The notes under the pieces were generated by a model. It was not told the DNA's origin and searched no databases. It saw nothing but the letters and a program-made list of their open reading frames with translations. Position numbers and translations under genes: made by a program. From Lachnospiraceae bacterium (GTDB lineage: Bacteria > Bacillota > Clostridia > Lachnospirales > Lachnospiraceae), in the NCBI GenBank assembly GCA_017550165.1, contig JAFZQH010000020.1:100938-164937 (forward strand): a stretch of DNA of 64,000 nucleotides, in the 5' to 3' direction. Positions 47,757-58,100 of the stretch are shown in pieces (the stretch's first letter is position 1; each line of letters opens with the position of its first letter).

Positions 47757-48497
47757 ATGCTGCATAAGACAATTCCCGGAGCAAAGGCTGCCGCCCTGGC
47801 CGCTGTTTTGATCATTTTTTCCCTAATCCTTTCTTCCTGCGCCGAACCCTCCGGACCATCGGCTTCGTCAAGCGCCGCTCCCTCCGGACCATCAGCTTCG
47901 TCAGACACCACTCCTTCCGGACAAGACTCCTTAGCAGGACCGGCAACCGTAGCCGCTCCTTACGGACAAGGCTCCGGCCCGGTATCACCAGATGTGTCAG
48001 GCAGCAATGAAAACAGCAATGCAGCCTCCTCTAATACGGCCGCAGTAAATATTCCCCCTTCGGAGATATCAGATACTGTCTTTAATTTCAATACATCCCT
48101 GCTGAACGGGGAAAGGGTGAACCGGAATATCTTCTCGGATTATGACCTTACTCTGGTCCTTGTATGGGGAACCTACTGTCAGACGTGTATAGCCGAGATG
48201 GGCAACTATGCAGCCCTTTACAAAGACCTTCCTGATAATATTAATATAATATCCGTTGCCATGGATGTCAGTGAAGGGGATACAGCCATGATATCAGCTG
48301 CCAAAAGCATCCTGACCCGGACCGGCGCAGGATTTCCCACTCTTTTGAACAACAGGGAGATAGCCGGCTTCCTTAAGGAAATACGATACCTTCCCTCTTC
48401 CTTTTTTGTGGACAGGGATGGACATTTGCTCGGACGTATGGGGAACGGAGCCGGATTCCGGGAAACTGTCGGAAAGCTGGAGGGATATCTGGTTTAA
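47757..48497 (+). CDS. TlpA/redoxin-like thiol-disulfide lipoprotein
   Basis: A 246-residue extracytoplasmic redox protein. The signal peptide ends in a lipobox (LILSSCAEPS), with the lipidated Cys at about residue 27. A Ser/Pro/Ala-rich linker follows (two APSGPSASS-type repeats) and then the thioredoxin fold from about residue 105 with active site VWGTYCQTC (CxxC) and cis-Pro loop YLPSSFFVDRDG. It probably reduces or oxidises thiols on the outer face of the membrane. The next two genes (a mini-protein with CLEC and a NapH-like Fe-S membrane protein) could feed it electrons. AGAGG lies 7 nt before the ATG. Confidence 0.9.
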   Translation: MLHKTIPGAKAAALAAVLIIFSLILSSCAEPSGPSASSSAAPSGPSASSDTTPSGQDSLAGPATVAAPYGQGSGPVSPDVSGSNENSNAASSNTAAVNIPPSEISDTVFNFNTSLLNGERVNRNIFSDYDLTLVLVWGTYCQTCIAEMGNYAALYKDLPDNINIISVAMDVSEGDTAMISAAKSILTRTGAGFPTLLNNREIAGFLKEIRYLPSSFFVDRDGHLLGRMGNGAGFRETVGKLEGYLV

Positions 48498-48524
48498 TTA
48501 AGGTAAAAGCAAAGGAATACAGCT

Positions 48525-48668
48525 ATGGCATTACTTAAAAGAATCCTTCCTTGGGTCATCCTTGCCGGCTCAGTCATAATGATATCTGCCGGGATCATCG
48601 ACCACGGGTTTAGGGATGTAATGGGAAAGGCCATCATCATTTGCCTGGAATGTGTGGGGATCGGATGA
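48525..48668 (+). CDS. CD1871A-family CXXC mini-protein
   Basis: A 47-residue membrane mini-protein: one hydrophobic helix (ILPWVILAGSVIMISAGII), then GFRDVMGKAIIICLECVGIG at the end, with a CLEC (CxxC) motif just before the C-terminus. The C-terminal pattern KAIxICLECIGIG is the signature of the CD1871A family in Clostridia. AAAGGA lies 8 nt before the ATG. The stop overlaps the start of the following Fe-S protein (ATGATGA). Function is unknown; the context indicates a membrane redox relay. Confidence 0.85.
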   Translation: MALLKRILPWVILAGSVIMISAGIIDHGFRDVMGKAIIICLECVGIG

Positions 48669-49528
48669 TGAAAGGGCTTCGAGAGCATTTTAAAGAATAC
48701 CGCCGAAGGTATATCCAGCTTATGACGGCGGTTTTGTACAACTGTAATTTGGGCGGATTTCTTTCCGGAAGGATCGGAAACTGGAACAGCAAGGGATTGT
48801 GTGTTCCGGGTCTTAACTGTTATTCCTGCCCCGGAGCGGCATTTGCCTGTCCTCTGGGAAGCCTCCAGAACAGCCTGCAAAATTCAGCCTTCCGTTTTCC
48901 CTTTTACGTCATCGGTACCCTTCTCTTGTTCGGCATATTACTGGGGCGTCTGGTCTGTGGTTTTTTATGTCCCTTCGGACTGATCCAGGAACTGCTCCAT
49001 AAGCTGGGGCGTCTCTTACATCTCCCGGATATAAAAAAGAACAGGTTAACAAGAGGGCTGTCATATTTAAAATACGGGATACTTATTTTCTTCGTGGTGG
49101 CGGTCCCGGTGGTCCGGTTCGTCCCCGGGTTCTGCAAATATATCTGCCCTGCCGGGACTCTTGAAGCCGGGATACCCCTTGTCCTTGCCGATGAACATCT
49201 TCAGGCGCAGATCGGTCTGCTGTTCTCCTGGAAGGTATTTGTTCTTGCCCTGTGCATTCTGGGCTGCATGTTTTGTTACCGGTCATTTTGCCGGTTTATA
49301 TGCCCCTTGGGCGCCATATATTCATTTTTCAATTCCACCGCTTTTTTCGGCATTAAGGTAAAAAATGATAAATGCACCGGATGCGGGGTCTGTGTCAGAA
49401 CATGTAAAATGGACATAAAAAAAGCAGGTGACCGGGAATGCATCCACTGCGGCGAATGTATAAAAACCTGTCCCGTGGGCGCCATCGGTTACCCCTGCCC
49501 CGGAAAGTCATCTGCTTTTAAGAATTAG
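48665..49528 (+). CDS. NapH/NosR-like membrane ferredoxin protein
   Basis: A 287-residue integral membrane Fe-S protein. Four to five membrane segments carry Cys-Pro motifs typical of the NapH/CcoG group (FLCPFGLIQELLHKLG; YICPAGTLEAG; FICPLGAIYSFFN), plus a Cys-rich N-terminal loop (CVPGLNCYSCPGAAFACPLG). Two [4Fe-4S] ferredoxin clusters form the C-terminus (CTGCGVCVRTC; CIHCGECIKTCPVGA). It would carry electrons across or to the membrane. Together with the redoxin and the CD1871A mini-protein it forms a three-gene unit. The start is one of two adjacent ATGs (48665 or 48668). Confidence 0.92.
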   Translation: MMKGLREHFKEYRRRYIQLMTAVLYNCNLGGFLSGRIGNWNSKGLCVPGLNCYSCPGAAFACPLGSLQNSLQNSAFRFPFYVIGTLLLFGILLGRLVCGFLCPFGLIQELLHKLGRLLHLPDIKKNRLTRGLSYLKYGILIFFVVAVPVVRFVPGFCKYICPAGTLEAGIPLVLADEHLQAQIGLLFSWKVFVLALCILGCMFCYRSFCRFICPLGAIYSFFNSTAFFGIKVKNDKCTGCGVCVRTCKMDIKKAGDRECIHCGECIKTCPVGAIGYPCPGKSSAFKN

Positions 49529-49535
49529 GCAAATC

Positions 49536-50063
49536 TTATGAATACTCCTTCAATACCCGGGCAACATACCCATCCCACTCATGTTCCAGGCTCTTGTCCA
49601 ACGTAAATGTCCGGATGGATGTGCCGGTGACACAGCGAAGCTCACGGCGATCATAGGTTATGTTGATGTAGAGTCCGGCTACGTCTTCAGGAGAAAGCCC
49701 TGCGCCGGAACGTGAAATGATATCGGCTGTAGCCGCAGCAGATGACTGCAGCACAACCTTCATATATATGGGTAGCGTCTTACCTTTAACCAGATCATAG
49801 CATATATTCCGAACGTTACCCCAGGTCTGTAAACGCATCGTTCCGGCGGTTTCCCCACTTCTGCTGTCATCATTCTCAGCACCTGCTGCCGCTAAAACCT
49901 CATTGTTCATTTCCGCCAGATACTCCTCACTGAGCCTGCCGTCTATGGTAAATGTATTGGCCTTGGTGATCACGGCCTCCAATATTAAATATTCATCAAA
50001 TGTATCAGACGCCAGGAGCTTGCCCATGAAGCCCTTGACGTCCGTGATCTCTATTGCGGTCAT
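49536..50063 (-). CDS. DUF5721-like protein of unknown function
   Basis: A 175-residue soluble protein. It begins MTAIEITDVKGFMGKLLASD followed by TFDEYLILEAVITKANTFTIDGRL, which I recognise as the pattern of a Lachnospiraceae family of unknown function (DUF5721). There is no export signal or catalytic motif. It is the last gene of the addB-addA-flavoprotein series, 33 nt after the preceding stop. Confidence 0.75.
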   Translation of the reverse strand: MTAIEITDVKGFMGKLLASDTFDEYLILEAVITKANTFTIDGRLSEEYLAEMNNEVLAAAGAENDDSRSGETAGTMRLQTWGNVRNICYDLVKGKTLPIYMKVVLQSSAAATADIISRSGAGLSPEDVAGLYINITYDRRELRCVTGTSIRTFTLDKSLEHEWDGYVARVLKEYS

Positions 50064-50096
50064 ATTATCCCTTTAACCTCAATGTATTATTATTGA

Positions 50097-51503
50097 TCAA
50101 TTCTTCACGCCCATTCTCTCAAGAATACTCCTTGCAACACTGATACCGTTGGCTGACGCCTGCTGCAATCCTCTGGTAACAGAGGCTCCGTCGCCAATAG
50201 CGCGAAGGTGCTTAACGCTGGTCTCAAAATCCTTGTCGATGATTACCTTATTGGAGTAGAACTTAACCTCGACACCGTAGAGCAGGGTCTCCTCACTGGC
50301 GATACCCGGAGTAACCTTATCGAGAGCCAGTATCATCTCCTCTATATCCACCATGATACGATGGGGGAATACAAGGGAAAGATCTCCCGGTACGGCATCC
50401 TTCAGGGTAGGGATAAGGTTGATCCTGCAAAGCCTCTCCTCAGTAGTCCTTCTGCCCCTCCTGAAATCTCCGAAGGTCTGGACAAGGATCTTGCCTCCGC
50501 AGAGCATGTTCCCCAGCTGAGCGATCTGCTTACCGTATTCTATGGGAGAATTAAAGGGCTTGGTGAAATTCTTGGATACAAGGATGGCAAAGTTGGTATT
50601 ATTGGTCTTGAATTCCTGTGCCTTATATGCATGGCCGTTAACCACAGCCAGACCGTTTTCATAATACTCCGTAGCCACCTCTCCCGAAGGATTGGTACAA
50701 AAAGTCCTTACCTTATCGTCAAATGTGGGGGTGTGATAAACAAGCTTGGCCTCATAAAGGTTCTTGTTCAAAAACTCCATGATCTCATCACGGACTTCCA
50801 CACGGACGCCTACATCCACGGTTCCGGGCCTGGTCTCAATGTCATGCTCACGGCAGATATGAGAGAACCAGTCAGCTCCTTCACGGCCCACGGCGGATAC
50901 GATCTCATCAGCCTCATATGTCTCGCCGTTATCGCATACCACAGCCTTGGCGATACCCTCTTCGATAATGATATCCTTTACCATGGTATCAAAGATGATC
51001 TCTATACCGGAATCCAGCAGATGCTGCTGGAGCTTGCTGTATATCTTATAGCCCTCCTCCGTACCCAAATGCCTTATAGGGCACTCGATAAGCTTAAGGT
51101 TGGCATTGATGGCCTTACGGCGGATCTCCATGATCTCTTTTTCTTTATCAACACCGTATACATTCTTGTCAGCACCGAACTTCAGGTATATATCATCGGA
51201 TTCCTTCAGGAGTTCGATGGTCTTGTCATACCCCAATATCTGCGGAAGATTGCCTCCCACGTCGGGAGAAAGAGACAGCTTGCCATCCGAAAACGCTCCT
51301 GCCCCCGCAAAGCCCGTGGTTATGGAACAGGGCTTGCAGTGGACACATTTGTTGGTCTTACGTTTGGGACAGCTTCTTTTTTCGATCCTGCGCCCCTTCT
51401 CTATCATAAGAACCTTAATGTCCTTCTTCGCTTTAACAAGTTCATATGCGCAAAAAATCCCGGAAGGACCTGCACCTATTATAATAACGTCATATTTTTT
51501 CAT
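50097..51503 (-). CDS. COG2509-like FAD-dependent dehydrogenase
   Basis: A 468-residue flavoprotein of a widespread but uncharacterised family. It has an N-terminal FAD site (DVIIIGAGPSGIFCAYELV, then VLMIEKG), a Cys-rich loop (CPKRKTNKCVHCKPCSITTG) and FAGAGAFSDGKLSLSPDVGG. The C-terminal FAD motif is AIGDGASVTRGLQQASANG. The Cys cluster could bind a metal or Fe-S cluster. GAGGTG lies 7 nt before the ATG at 51503; the frame is open to 51539 but without an RBS. It follows addA by about 60 nt. Confidence 0.9.
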   Translation of the reverse strand: MKKYDVIIIGAGPSGIFCAYELVKAKKDIKVLMIEKGRRIEKRSCPKRKTNKCVHCKPCSITTGFAGAGAFSDGKLSLSPDVGGNLPQILGYDKTIELLKESDDIYLKFGADKNVYGVDKEKEIMEIRRKAINANLKLIECPIRHLGTEEGYKIYSKLQQHLLDSGIEIIFDTMVKDIIIEEGIAKAVVCDNGETYEADEIVSAVGREGADWFSHICREHDIETRPGTVDVGVRVEVRDEIMEFLNKNLYEAKLVYHTPTFDDKVRTFCTNPSGEVATEYYENGLAVVNGHAYKAQEFKTNNTNFAILVSKNFTKPFNSPIEYGKQIAQLGNMLCGGKILVQTFGDFRRGRRTTEERLCRINLIPTLKDAVPGDLSLVFPHRIMVDIEEMILALDKVTPGIASEETLLYGVEVKFYSNKVIIDKDFETSVKHLRAIGDGASVTRGLQQASANGISVARSILERMGVKN

Positions 51504-51562
51504 GCAAAACACCTCTTTATCATCATTACACCAATTCATAATCTACCATGAAAAGCCCTAAA

Positions 51563-54500
51563 TTACAAGGTAATTTCCCTGTCAAGGCCAAATGAGTAAA
51601 TGATGGTCTCCTTAACGGGCAGATCCGTATACTTTACCAGGGCTTCCGCATAAAGGTCCAGCTGGGTCTTATACCTCTTTACCAATTCCTCCGGTCCCTC
51701 CACCCGGTCCGTCTTGTAATCTATAAGGACGATCCCGTCATCCTCCATAAAGTAGGCATCAATGATACCCTGCACTATTATCATCTCTTCCCCGCTGCTC
51801 TCCGGCACAAGTTCCCTTGCGGGGACTCCCATTACAAAGGGTTTTTCGCGGTACAGTTTCCCGATCCTCTGTGCCCTGCCCATACGCACAGCCAGAGACG
51901 ACTCCAGGAATATCTTAAATGATCTCCTGTAAAGAACCTCTCTGTCCTCCGGATCCAGGTATCCTGCTTTCATCATGTCCTCGATCTGGCCATCGAAGCT
52001 TCCCCAAAGATCCTCCGCAGTGAAATCAAAGTGTTCCATCACCGCATGATAAGCGTTGCCTCGTCTCACACCCTGATGTTCTTCTTTCTTTTCCACAAAA
52101 TCCGGCACGTAGGGGATGACCGTCTCCTCGTTATAGATATTGGTCTCTTCCTCCTCCGGCTCCAGGGCTAGATAAGCTCTTTTCTTTAATTCCGATACGG
52201 ACATCTTGGTCTTAAGTCCGATCTCGCCACGGTAGGGATACTCATAAGAGAACCTTTTTTCTATCTCCTCATAATAATCCTCATGCTCCGGGTCGATCAG
52301 GATCATTCTTCCATGCTCGGTTACCGCCGCAAGGGTCTTAAGGGAAGTCCACTCCTCTTCCACCTCGGCCGCAGTTATGTCCCTAACCCTGATGCAGTCA
52401 CAGCCGTTATATAGTTTATTCGTAAAAGGTTCCGGGATCCCGTGCTTTTCCCTGATCCCTTTAAACCCCTTATTCCTGATCAGGGTCATATAAAGCATAT
52501 CCGCAAATGATCCGGCACCGCAGATATCTGAAAAGCCCAAAGCCTCCCCTCCCGAGGTGGCGATATAGCCGTATTTTGCCATGGTATTATCCACATTGTC
52601 CGTATAGCAGGTCATGATCAGTTTCTCTTTAGCCCTGGTCATGGCTACATAGAGGACACGAAGTTCTTCCCCCATGTCATCCACTCCGCTTCTTACGGCA
52701 AGGATATTACGGGCTATGGTGGGTGTCTTGATCCTCCTGTCGGGATCAATGCATTCAATTCCCGCACCCAGCTCCGGATGGATAACAACCGAAGCGCTCA
52801 TGTCCCTCTTATTAAACCTTTTGTCCAGACCACAGAGGAAGACGACGGGAAACTCCAGGCCCTTGCTCTTGTGTATGGTCATGATGCTGACCTTATCCTC
52901 ATGGGACTCCCCGGAGTCAGGTTCAGCAAAATCTATCTCATACTTCTTCATCTTTGAGATATATCTCAGAAAATTGAAGAGTCCCTTGTAACTGGTCTGT
53001 TCATAAACATATGCCCGTTCTATCAGCATAAGGAGATTCTCGCGGCGCATTTTTCCGCCGGGCATTGAAGATACATAGTCCAGATAACCCGTCTCGGCCA
53101 CAACCGCCTCAATAAGCTCATTTACGGGAAGAAAGACCGCACGTTTCCTGAAGGATTCCAGCATGTCAAAGAAGCCTCCCAGCTCCTCACACTCCATGGC
53201 GGCCTTATAAAATGACCCATCAGGCCTGTCAGCCCGGATCCCGGCCAGTTCCTTTGATGACATTCCAACCATGGGGGATCTTAAGACCGCTGCCAGAGGG
53301 ATATCCTGCATGGGATTATCTATAAGCTCCAGAAATGACAGCACTGTTGCCACTTCCGGATTGTCAAAGTATCCTGTGGTGGATGCTGCCTTAGCCGGCA
53401 CCCCTGCCTCTTCAAGGACAGCCGCAAAAGTGTCCTTCATCCCCTTAGCGCTTCTGAAGAGTATGGCAATGTCTCCGTAACGTAGAGGACGAAGGCCCTC
53501 TTCTCCGTCACGAACCCGGAATTCTCCCGATTCCACCATCTGCTTTATCTTTAAGGCCACCATTTTGGCCTCGGTGCTTCTTTTGGCATATCCCGACAGG
53601 GAAGCATCCTCTCCGGGCCCGGCTATGAGGAATTCCGTATCACAGGTATCCTCCGGTGCCTCGGGATAATCGGCTCCATATACCAGCTCCGCTGCCTTGT
53701 CGTAATCAACCTTGCCCACATACGGCTTCATAAGCTGACGGAAGACGTAATTAACGGAATCTATGACCTGACGCCTGCTCCTGAAATTATTATGAAGGTC
53801 AATGCGCCTGTTGGGGCCCTCCCCGGTGGTATATTTATCGTACTTGTCCATGAAGAGCTCCGGCTTGGCCATCCTGAACCGGTAGATGCTCTGCTTCACA
53901 TCACCCACCATGAAAATATTGTTCCTGCCCTCTTCCATTCCGGATACAGCCTGAAGAATAGACTCCTGCACATCATTTGAATCCTGGTACTCGTCTATGA
54001 ATATCTCGTGGACCGAGGAAGCGAACTGACGGGCCACATCACTCCTGCTGCCGTCTTCATTGGTAAGGATCTTCAGGGCAAAATGCTCTATATCACTGAA
54101 ATCCAGTATCTTCTTATCCCGCTTTGCCTTGCTGTAACGCTCCTTGAAGGACAGGGTCAGATTAACAATGGTCTCCATGTCCCTGAGACAGATGGAAAAG
54201 GTCCTGCTGACATCCTCCGGGGGTATGGAGATGATCTTATCCCCGAGGGAGTTGACCTCCGTCTTGACACCATCACGGATCGTCTTGAAAAGCTCGATCT
54301 TAGACTCATCAACCTCATCCGACTTTTTCTTGTTTGCTCTGCCAAAGGACTTGTCCTGCAGGGCTCTGTAGAGCTCACTGTAGGTCCTGCTGCGGGCTAT
54401 GGTTTCCACCATATCCCTCTCGGATAGTGCAAGTTCCTCCCAATAGAAAGGTCCTCCCACCTCCTGTGTGAGGTTCACCAGATAACTAAGCCGTCCCACC

Positions 54501-55177
54501 ATTTCGCGAAGAACTGCCCTTGCGTGGGCCACAGCCACCATAACAGCAGGATTGTCATCTATAGAAGCCCCTTCCTTAAACTCATAATTGGAAGAGATTT
54601 CCCGGATCCATTCTTCACTGTCAGGATAGCTCATGGAACGATCGTGGATCCTCATGATGATATTTCTGATCTCATCATCCTTCTTCTTGGGGGCATAGCA
54701 CTCTACAAGCCTGATAAACGCGGGATCGGCCTCTGCATACATCTCCTCAAGCATTTCGTCCATGACATCCTCTTTAAGAAGGGTCAGTTCTCCCTCGTCA
54801 CTGATCCGGAAATCGGGAGAGAGGTCTATCCTGTGGAAATAATTCCGCACAATATCGAGGCAGAAGCTGTCTATGGTGGTGATCCTTGCATTATGGATCA
54901 GGGTCTGCTGCCTCATAAGATGCGTATTATCAGGGTCGTCTTCAAGAGCTTTGGCAATGGCCGTCCGTATACGTCCCTTCATCTCTGCTGCAGCCGCCTT
55001 GGTAAATGTAACCACTACAAGCTTATCTACATCAAGGGGTTTGTCCTTATCGGTTATCATTTGGATGATGCGTTCAACAAGAACTGCCGTCTTGCCCGAT
55101 CCGGCGCCGGCAGATACCAGGAGATTACAGTCTCTGCTGTCTATGACCGCTTTTTGCTCATCTGTCCACTTAGGCAT
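51563..55177 (-). CDS. addA: Helicase-exonuclease AddAB subunit A
   Basis: AddA is the helicase-nuclease subunit of the double-strand-break end-processing complex that loads RecA. The 1204-residue UvrD-like protein starts with the Q motif and Walker A (LLVSAGAGSGKTAVLVERI). It has DEYQDSNDVQE (Walker B), VGDVKQSIYRFRMAKPELF, MTIHKSKGLEFPVVFLCGL and LRVLYVAMTRAKEKLIM. The C-terminal RecB-type nuclease has GIIDAYFMEDDGIVLIDYKTD (Asp...DYK). Length is normal. The start lies inside the end of addB (8-nt overlap). Confidence 0.97.
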   Translation of the reverse strand: MPKWTDEQKAVIDSRDCNLLVSAGAGSGKTAVLVERIIQMITDKDKPLDVDKLVVVTFTKAAAAEMKGRIRTAIAKALEDDPDNTHLMRQQTLIHNARITTIDSFCLDIVRNYFHRIDLSPDFRISDEGELTLLKEDVMDEMLEEMYAEADPAFIRLVECYAPKKKDDEIRNIIMRIHDRSMSYPDSEEWIREISSNYEFKEGASIDDNPAVMVAVAHARAVLREMVGRLSYLVNLTQEVGGPFYWEELALSERDMVETIARSRTYSELYRALQDKSFGRANKKKSDEVDESKIELFKTIRDGVKTEVNSLGDKIISIPPEDVSRTFSICLRDMETIVNLTLSFKERYSKAKRDKKILDFSDIEHFALKILTNEDGSRSDVARQFASSVHEIFIDEYQDSNDVQESILQAVSGMEEGRNNIFMVGDVKQSIYRFRMAKPELFMDKYDKYTTGEGPNRRIDLHNNFRSRRQVIDSVNYVFRQLMKPYVGKVDYDKAAELVYGADYPEAPEDTCDTEFLIAGPGEDASLSGYAKRSTEAKMVALKIKQMVESGEFRVRDGEEGLRPLRYGDIAILFRSAKGMKDTFAAVLEEAGVPAKAASTTGYFDNPEVATVLSFLELIDNPMQDIPLAAVLRSPMVGMSSKELAGIRADRPDGSFYKAAMECEELGGFFDMLESFRKRAVFLPVNELIEAVVAETGYLDYVSSMPGGKMRRENLLMLIERAYVYEQTSYKGLFNFLRYISKMKKYEIDFAEPDSGESHEDKVSIMTIHKSKGLEFPVVFLCGLDKRFNKRDMSASVVIHPELGAGIECIDPDRRIKTPTIARNILAVRSGVDDMGEELRVLYVAMTRAKEKLIMTCYTDNVDNTMAKYGYIATSGGEALGFSDICGAGSFADMLYMTLIRNKGFKGIREKHGIPEPFTNKLYNGCDCIRVRDITAAEVEEEWTSLKTLAAVTEHGRMILIDPEHEDYYEEIEKRFSYEYPYRGEIGLKTKMSVSELKKRAYLALEPEEEETNIYNEETVIPYVPDFVEKKEEHQGVRRGNAYHAVMEHFDFTAEDLWGSFDGQIEDMMKAGYLDPEDREVLYRRSFKIFLESSLAVRMGRAQRIGKLYREKPFVMGVPARELVPESSGEEMIIVQGIIDAYFMEDDGIVLIDYKTDRVEGPEELVKRYKTQLDLYAEALVKYTDLPVKETIIYSFGLDREITL

Positions 55178-58100
55178 CTCCGGTCACCTCCCCTTTATCA
55201 GTCCTGACCATATCCCATGATCCCGGAATGCATTTTCTGGTCTCAAAGCCGTCCAACGTCGGATCAAATCCGCAGACAGACTTGTAAGCACAATATTCGC
55301 ATCCGGTGTGCTCCTTTAATTCATAGGGGTCGATCCGGGCGTCCCCGGACATTATCCTGCCTGCCATATCGGAGATCAGCTTATGCATATAATCCCTCAT
55401 GGCAGCAAAGTTCTCTGTGGACACCGCCGGTCCGGTATTCCTTATACTTCCGTCTTTATTGACGGACACGGGAAGGATTTCGGATGCCCCATCTATGTCT
55501 TTATCCATAAGCCTTACGATGTCGGGATCATCATTACACAATCCTTTCATCCTCTGGGCTTTAAAGAGTTCTTTCTCCAGATCCTCATCTGATATGCCGG
55601 GCTTTTCCCGTACAATGGGATCATCGATATTGTAATAGAATACTCCCGCAGGAATGGCCTTCTTTCCGGGATATGCCTTCTCCATCTCCCTCATGGCAGC
55701 CTCCAGATATACTCCCAGCTGCAAAGAGAGGCCGTTAACGAATTTCGTGATATCGAAATCATAATTACCCGTCTTGTAATCGATTATCTTAACGTATACC
55801 TTATCCCCGTCCGTATACAGATCCATCCGGTCGATCTTGCCTCGCAGCCATACATCGAGGCCGTCAGCCCCTTTCGTCGTATAATTAAATACCTGCTCAG
55901 CATAGACCTGTTCAAAATCACCCTTCCCCATCTGCTTATGAAGGGCCCATACCGTACGTTTCATAAGGCGCTTAAGGCGGCTGACCATATATCCGTTACG
56001 GGCAGAGTCAGCAAAGAGTTCAGGGAACATGTCACGAGCTGTATCATCCACGCACTGTTCCGCCATTGTAGCAAGCAGGTCCTCCGGAAGGCCGGCCCAG
56101 TCGAAGCCCTTCTCCCTCATATCCCGGGTAAAGGCCTCAAGAGCCCCATGCATCACGTTTCCTATCTCAAGAGGAGATATCTCGAACTCTTCCCTCTCCG
56201 AGAGTTTTAACCCTCTTTCAAGGAAATGGGCAAATGCGCAGCTTGAATATAGCTCCAGTCTCGTAACGGAGTTCTTAAGAAAATCACCATACAGCCTCTT
56301 TGCAAGATCCTCGCCCAGATTATCACTTTCGGGATTGTAGGAATAACCTGCCGCTGCCTTCAGGTGCTCCAGTTTTTCTCTTTTCCCGGGGTCTGAATCA
56401 TACCATCTGTATAGATCACGCCAGAGCATATCCGTCTCCCCCTCCAGAGCCTCCTGAAAATGCTCCGTAAGATAGGTAAGGGACGACCCGGGTGTGATGA
56501 TCTGATCTATGGGATCCCGGCTGTTCTTTATGATATCCTCCCCGAACATGGAGGTCATGACAGATATAAGGTATGAAGGCAGGATCCCTGACCCGTCACT
56601 GCTTAAGGCGGAATAGCTTATGTATAATCTGTCCGCCGGTTTGGTCATGTTAAGGTAGAGATAAAAACGCTGAATATATGACTTTTCCCTTACTGTGGGG
56701 GCAAGGGAGATCTTTTCCGACAGGTACTCTCTCTCTGTCTGGGAAATGATGCCGGCGCCCGCATCAGCTGCGGGGATGATGCCCTCATTTACACCGGCAA
56801 AGAATAATACCTTTATATCACCAAGCCTGGTCCTTGTAATATCCCCCAGGGTCACCATGTCCATTCCCCCGGGGATGAGGCCGATCCGGACTTCGTTAAA
56901 GCCTGCGTCAAGGATCTGTATGTATTCATCGGCAGACATTTCCTCCGGTCCTAAGAGTTCCACATATTCATCAAGAAGGTCTATTATGGTCTTATATATC
57001 TGGCTGTATTCTTTTTCCCGGTCAGCATCCCCGGCCTCTCCGAAGGCGTTCTCCATGTCCTTTAACCTTTGCTGGGCATTAATGGCGCACAGAAAATCGT
57101 AGAGAGCCCCCGTCTTAACCCTTACGGAAGAATTCCCTTTAAAAGCCTTTGCAAAAGCATCCAGGGGCGCAATGAGCTCCTCCCTGACGGCGTTGATACG
57201 TTCCATCTCCTCCTCCGCAAAGGGACTGTCCTTATAATTCCCCCACTTCTTCCCCCATCTGCTGCGGCCTTTGACTCCTCTGGCTATACAGTAATTCTCA
57301 AGCAGGAATGCATCGTTCTCCGGGATTATCTTCATGCCGCATTTAACATAACGGAACATGGCCGGGAAGCTGAAATTCTCATTGACAACAGCCAAGGCAG
57401 CCCTGATGCACTCTATGAAAGGATTATGAAGGACATCTCTCTTGTAGTCCATAAAACTTGGAATGCCGCATTCAGCCATGATGGGGACCGCCAGCCTGGA
57501 ATAGGTGGCAACATCTCCCGTCACTATTGAAATATCCCTGTATCTATAACCCTCCTCGCGTATCAGACGGCTTATCTCTCCGGCGATAAACTCCAGTTCC
57601 TTCCTCGGATCAAGGGCCCGAAATACCCGGATATTCCTGCATTCTCCCCGGTAGGTTTCATGGGTATACCTGAAGATATTTTTTTCCAGGAAGGCCAGCT
57701 CGGAAGTATCCTTCAATCTGTAATTACCCTCTATATATTCTATCTCCTCAACAGAAACCCCCGTTTCATCGGCGATCTCCATGAGCTTGCCTATAGTGGT
57801 CTTACTCAGCTTAAAGAGTTCATGCTCCTCCGGCTTCCTGCCCGGCTCATATTCCCCATCCAGGGTCACTGTGACCAGGACTTTTGAGCAGACCTTGAGA
57901 AGCTCACGGATAACGCTGTATTGAACAGGTGTAAACCCCGTAAACCCGTCAAAGGATACCACCGAACCCTTAAGCATATGGGAATCTCCGGCGCATCCGG
58001 GCAGCACCTGCAGCACCTCTTCAGAGGTAATGGCCCGTCCCTTTATATCCTCCTTAAAGGCCCTGAATATGGTCAGGATATCTTCAAGCTTATACTTCAG

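Noticed and set aside
47648..47911. Minus-strand frame opposite the redoxin start
   Set aside because: Repetitive translation is the complement of the Ser/Pro linker; no RBS.
50208..51551. 447-codon plus-strand open frame opposite the flavoprotein
   Set aside because: Antisense shadow; the minus-strand gene has clear FAD motifs and an RBS.
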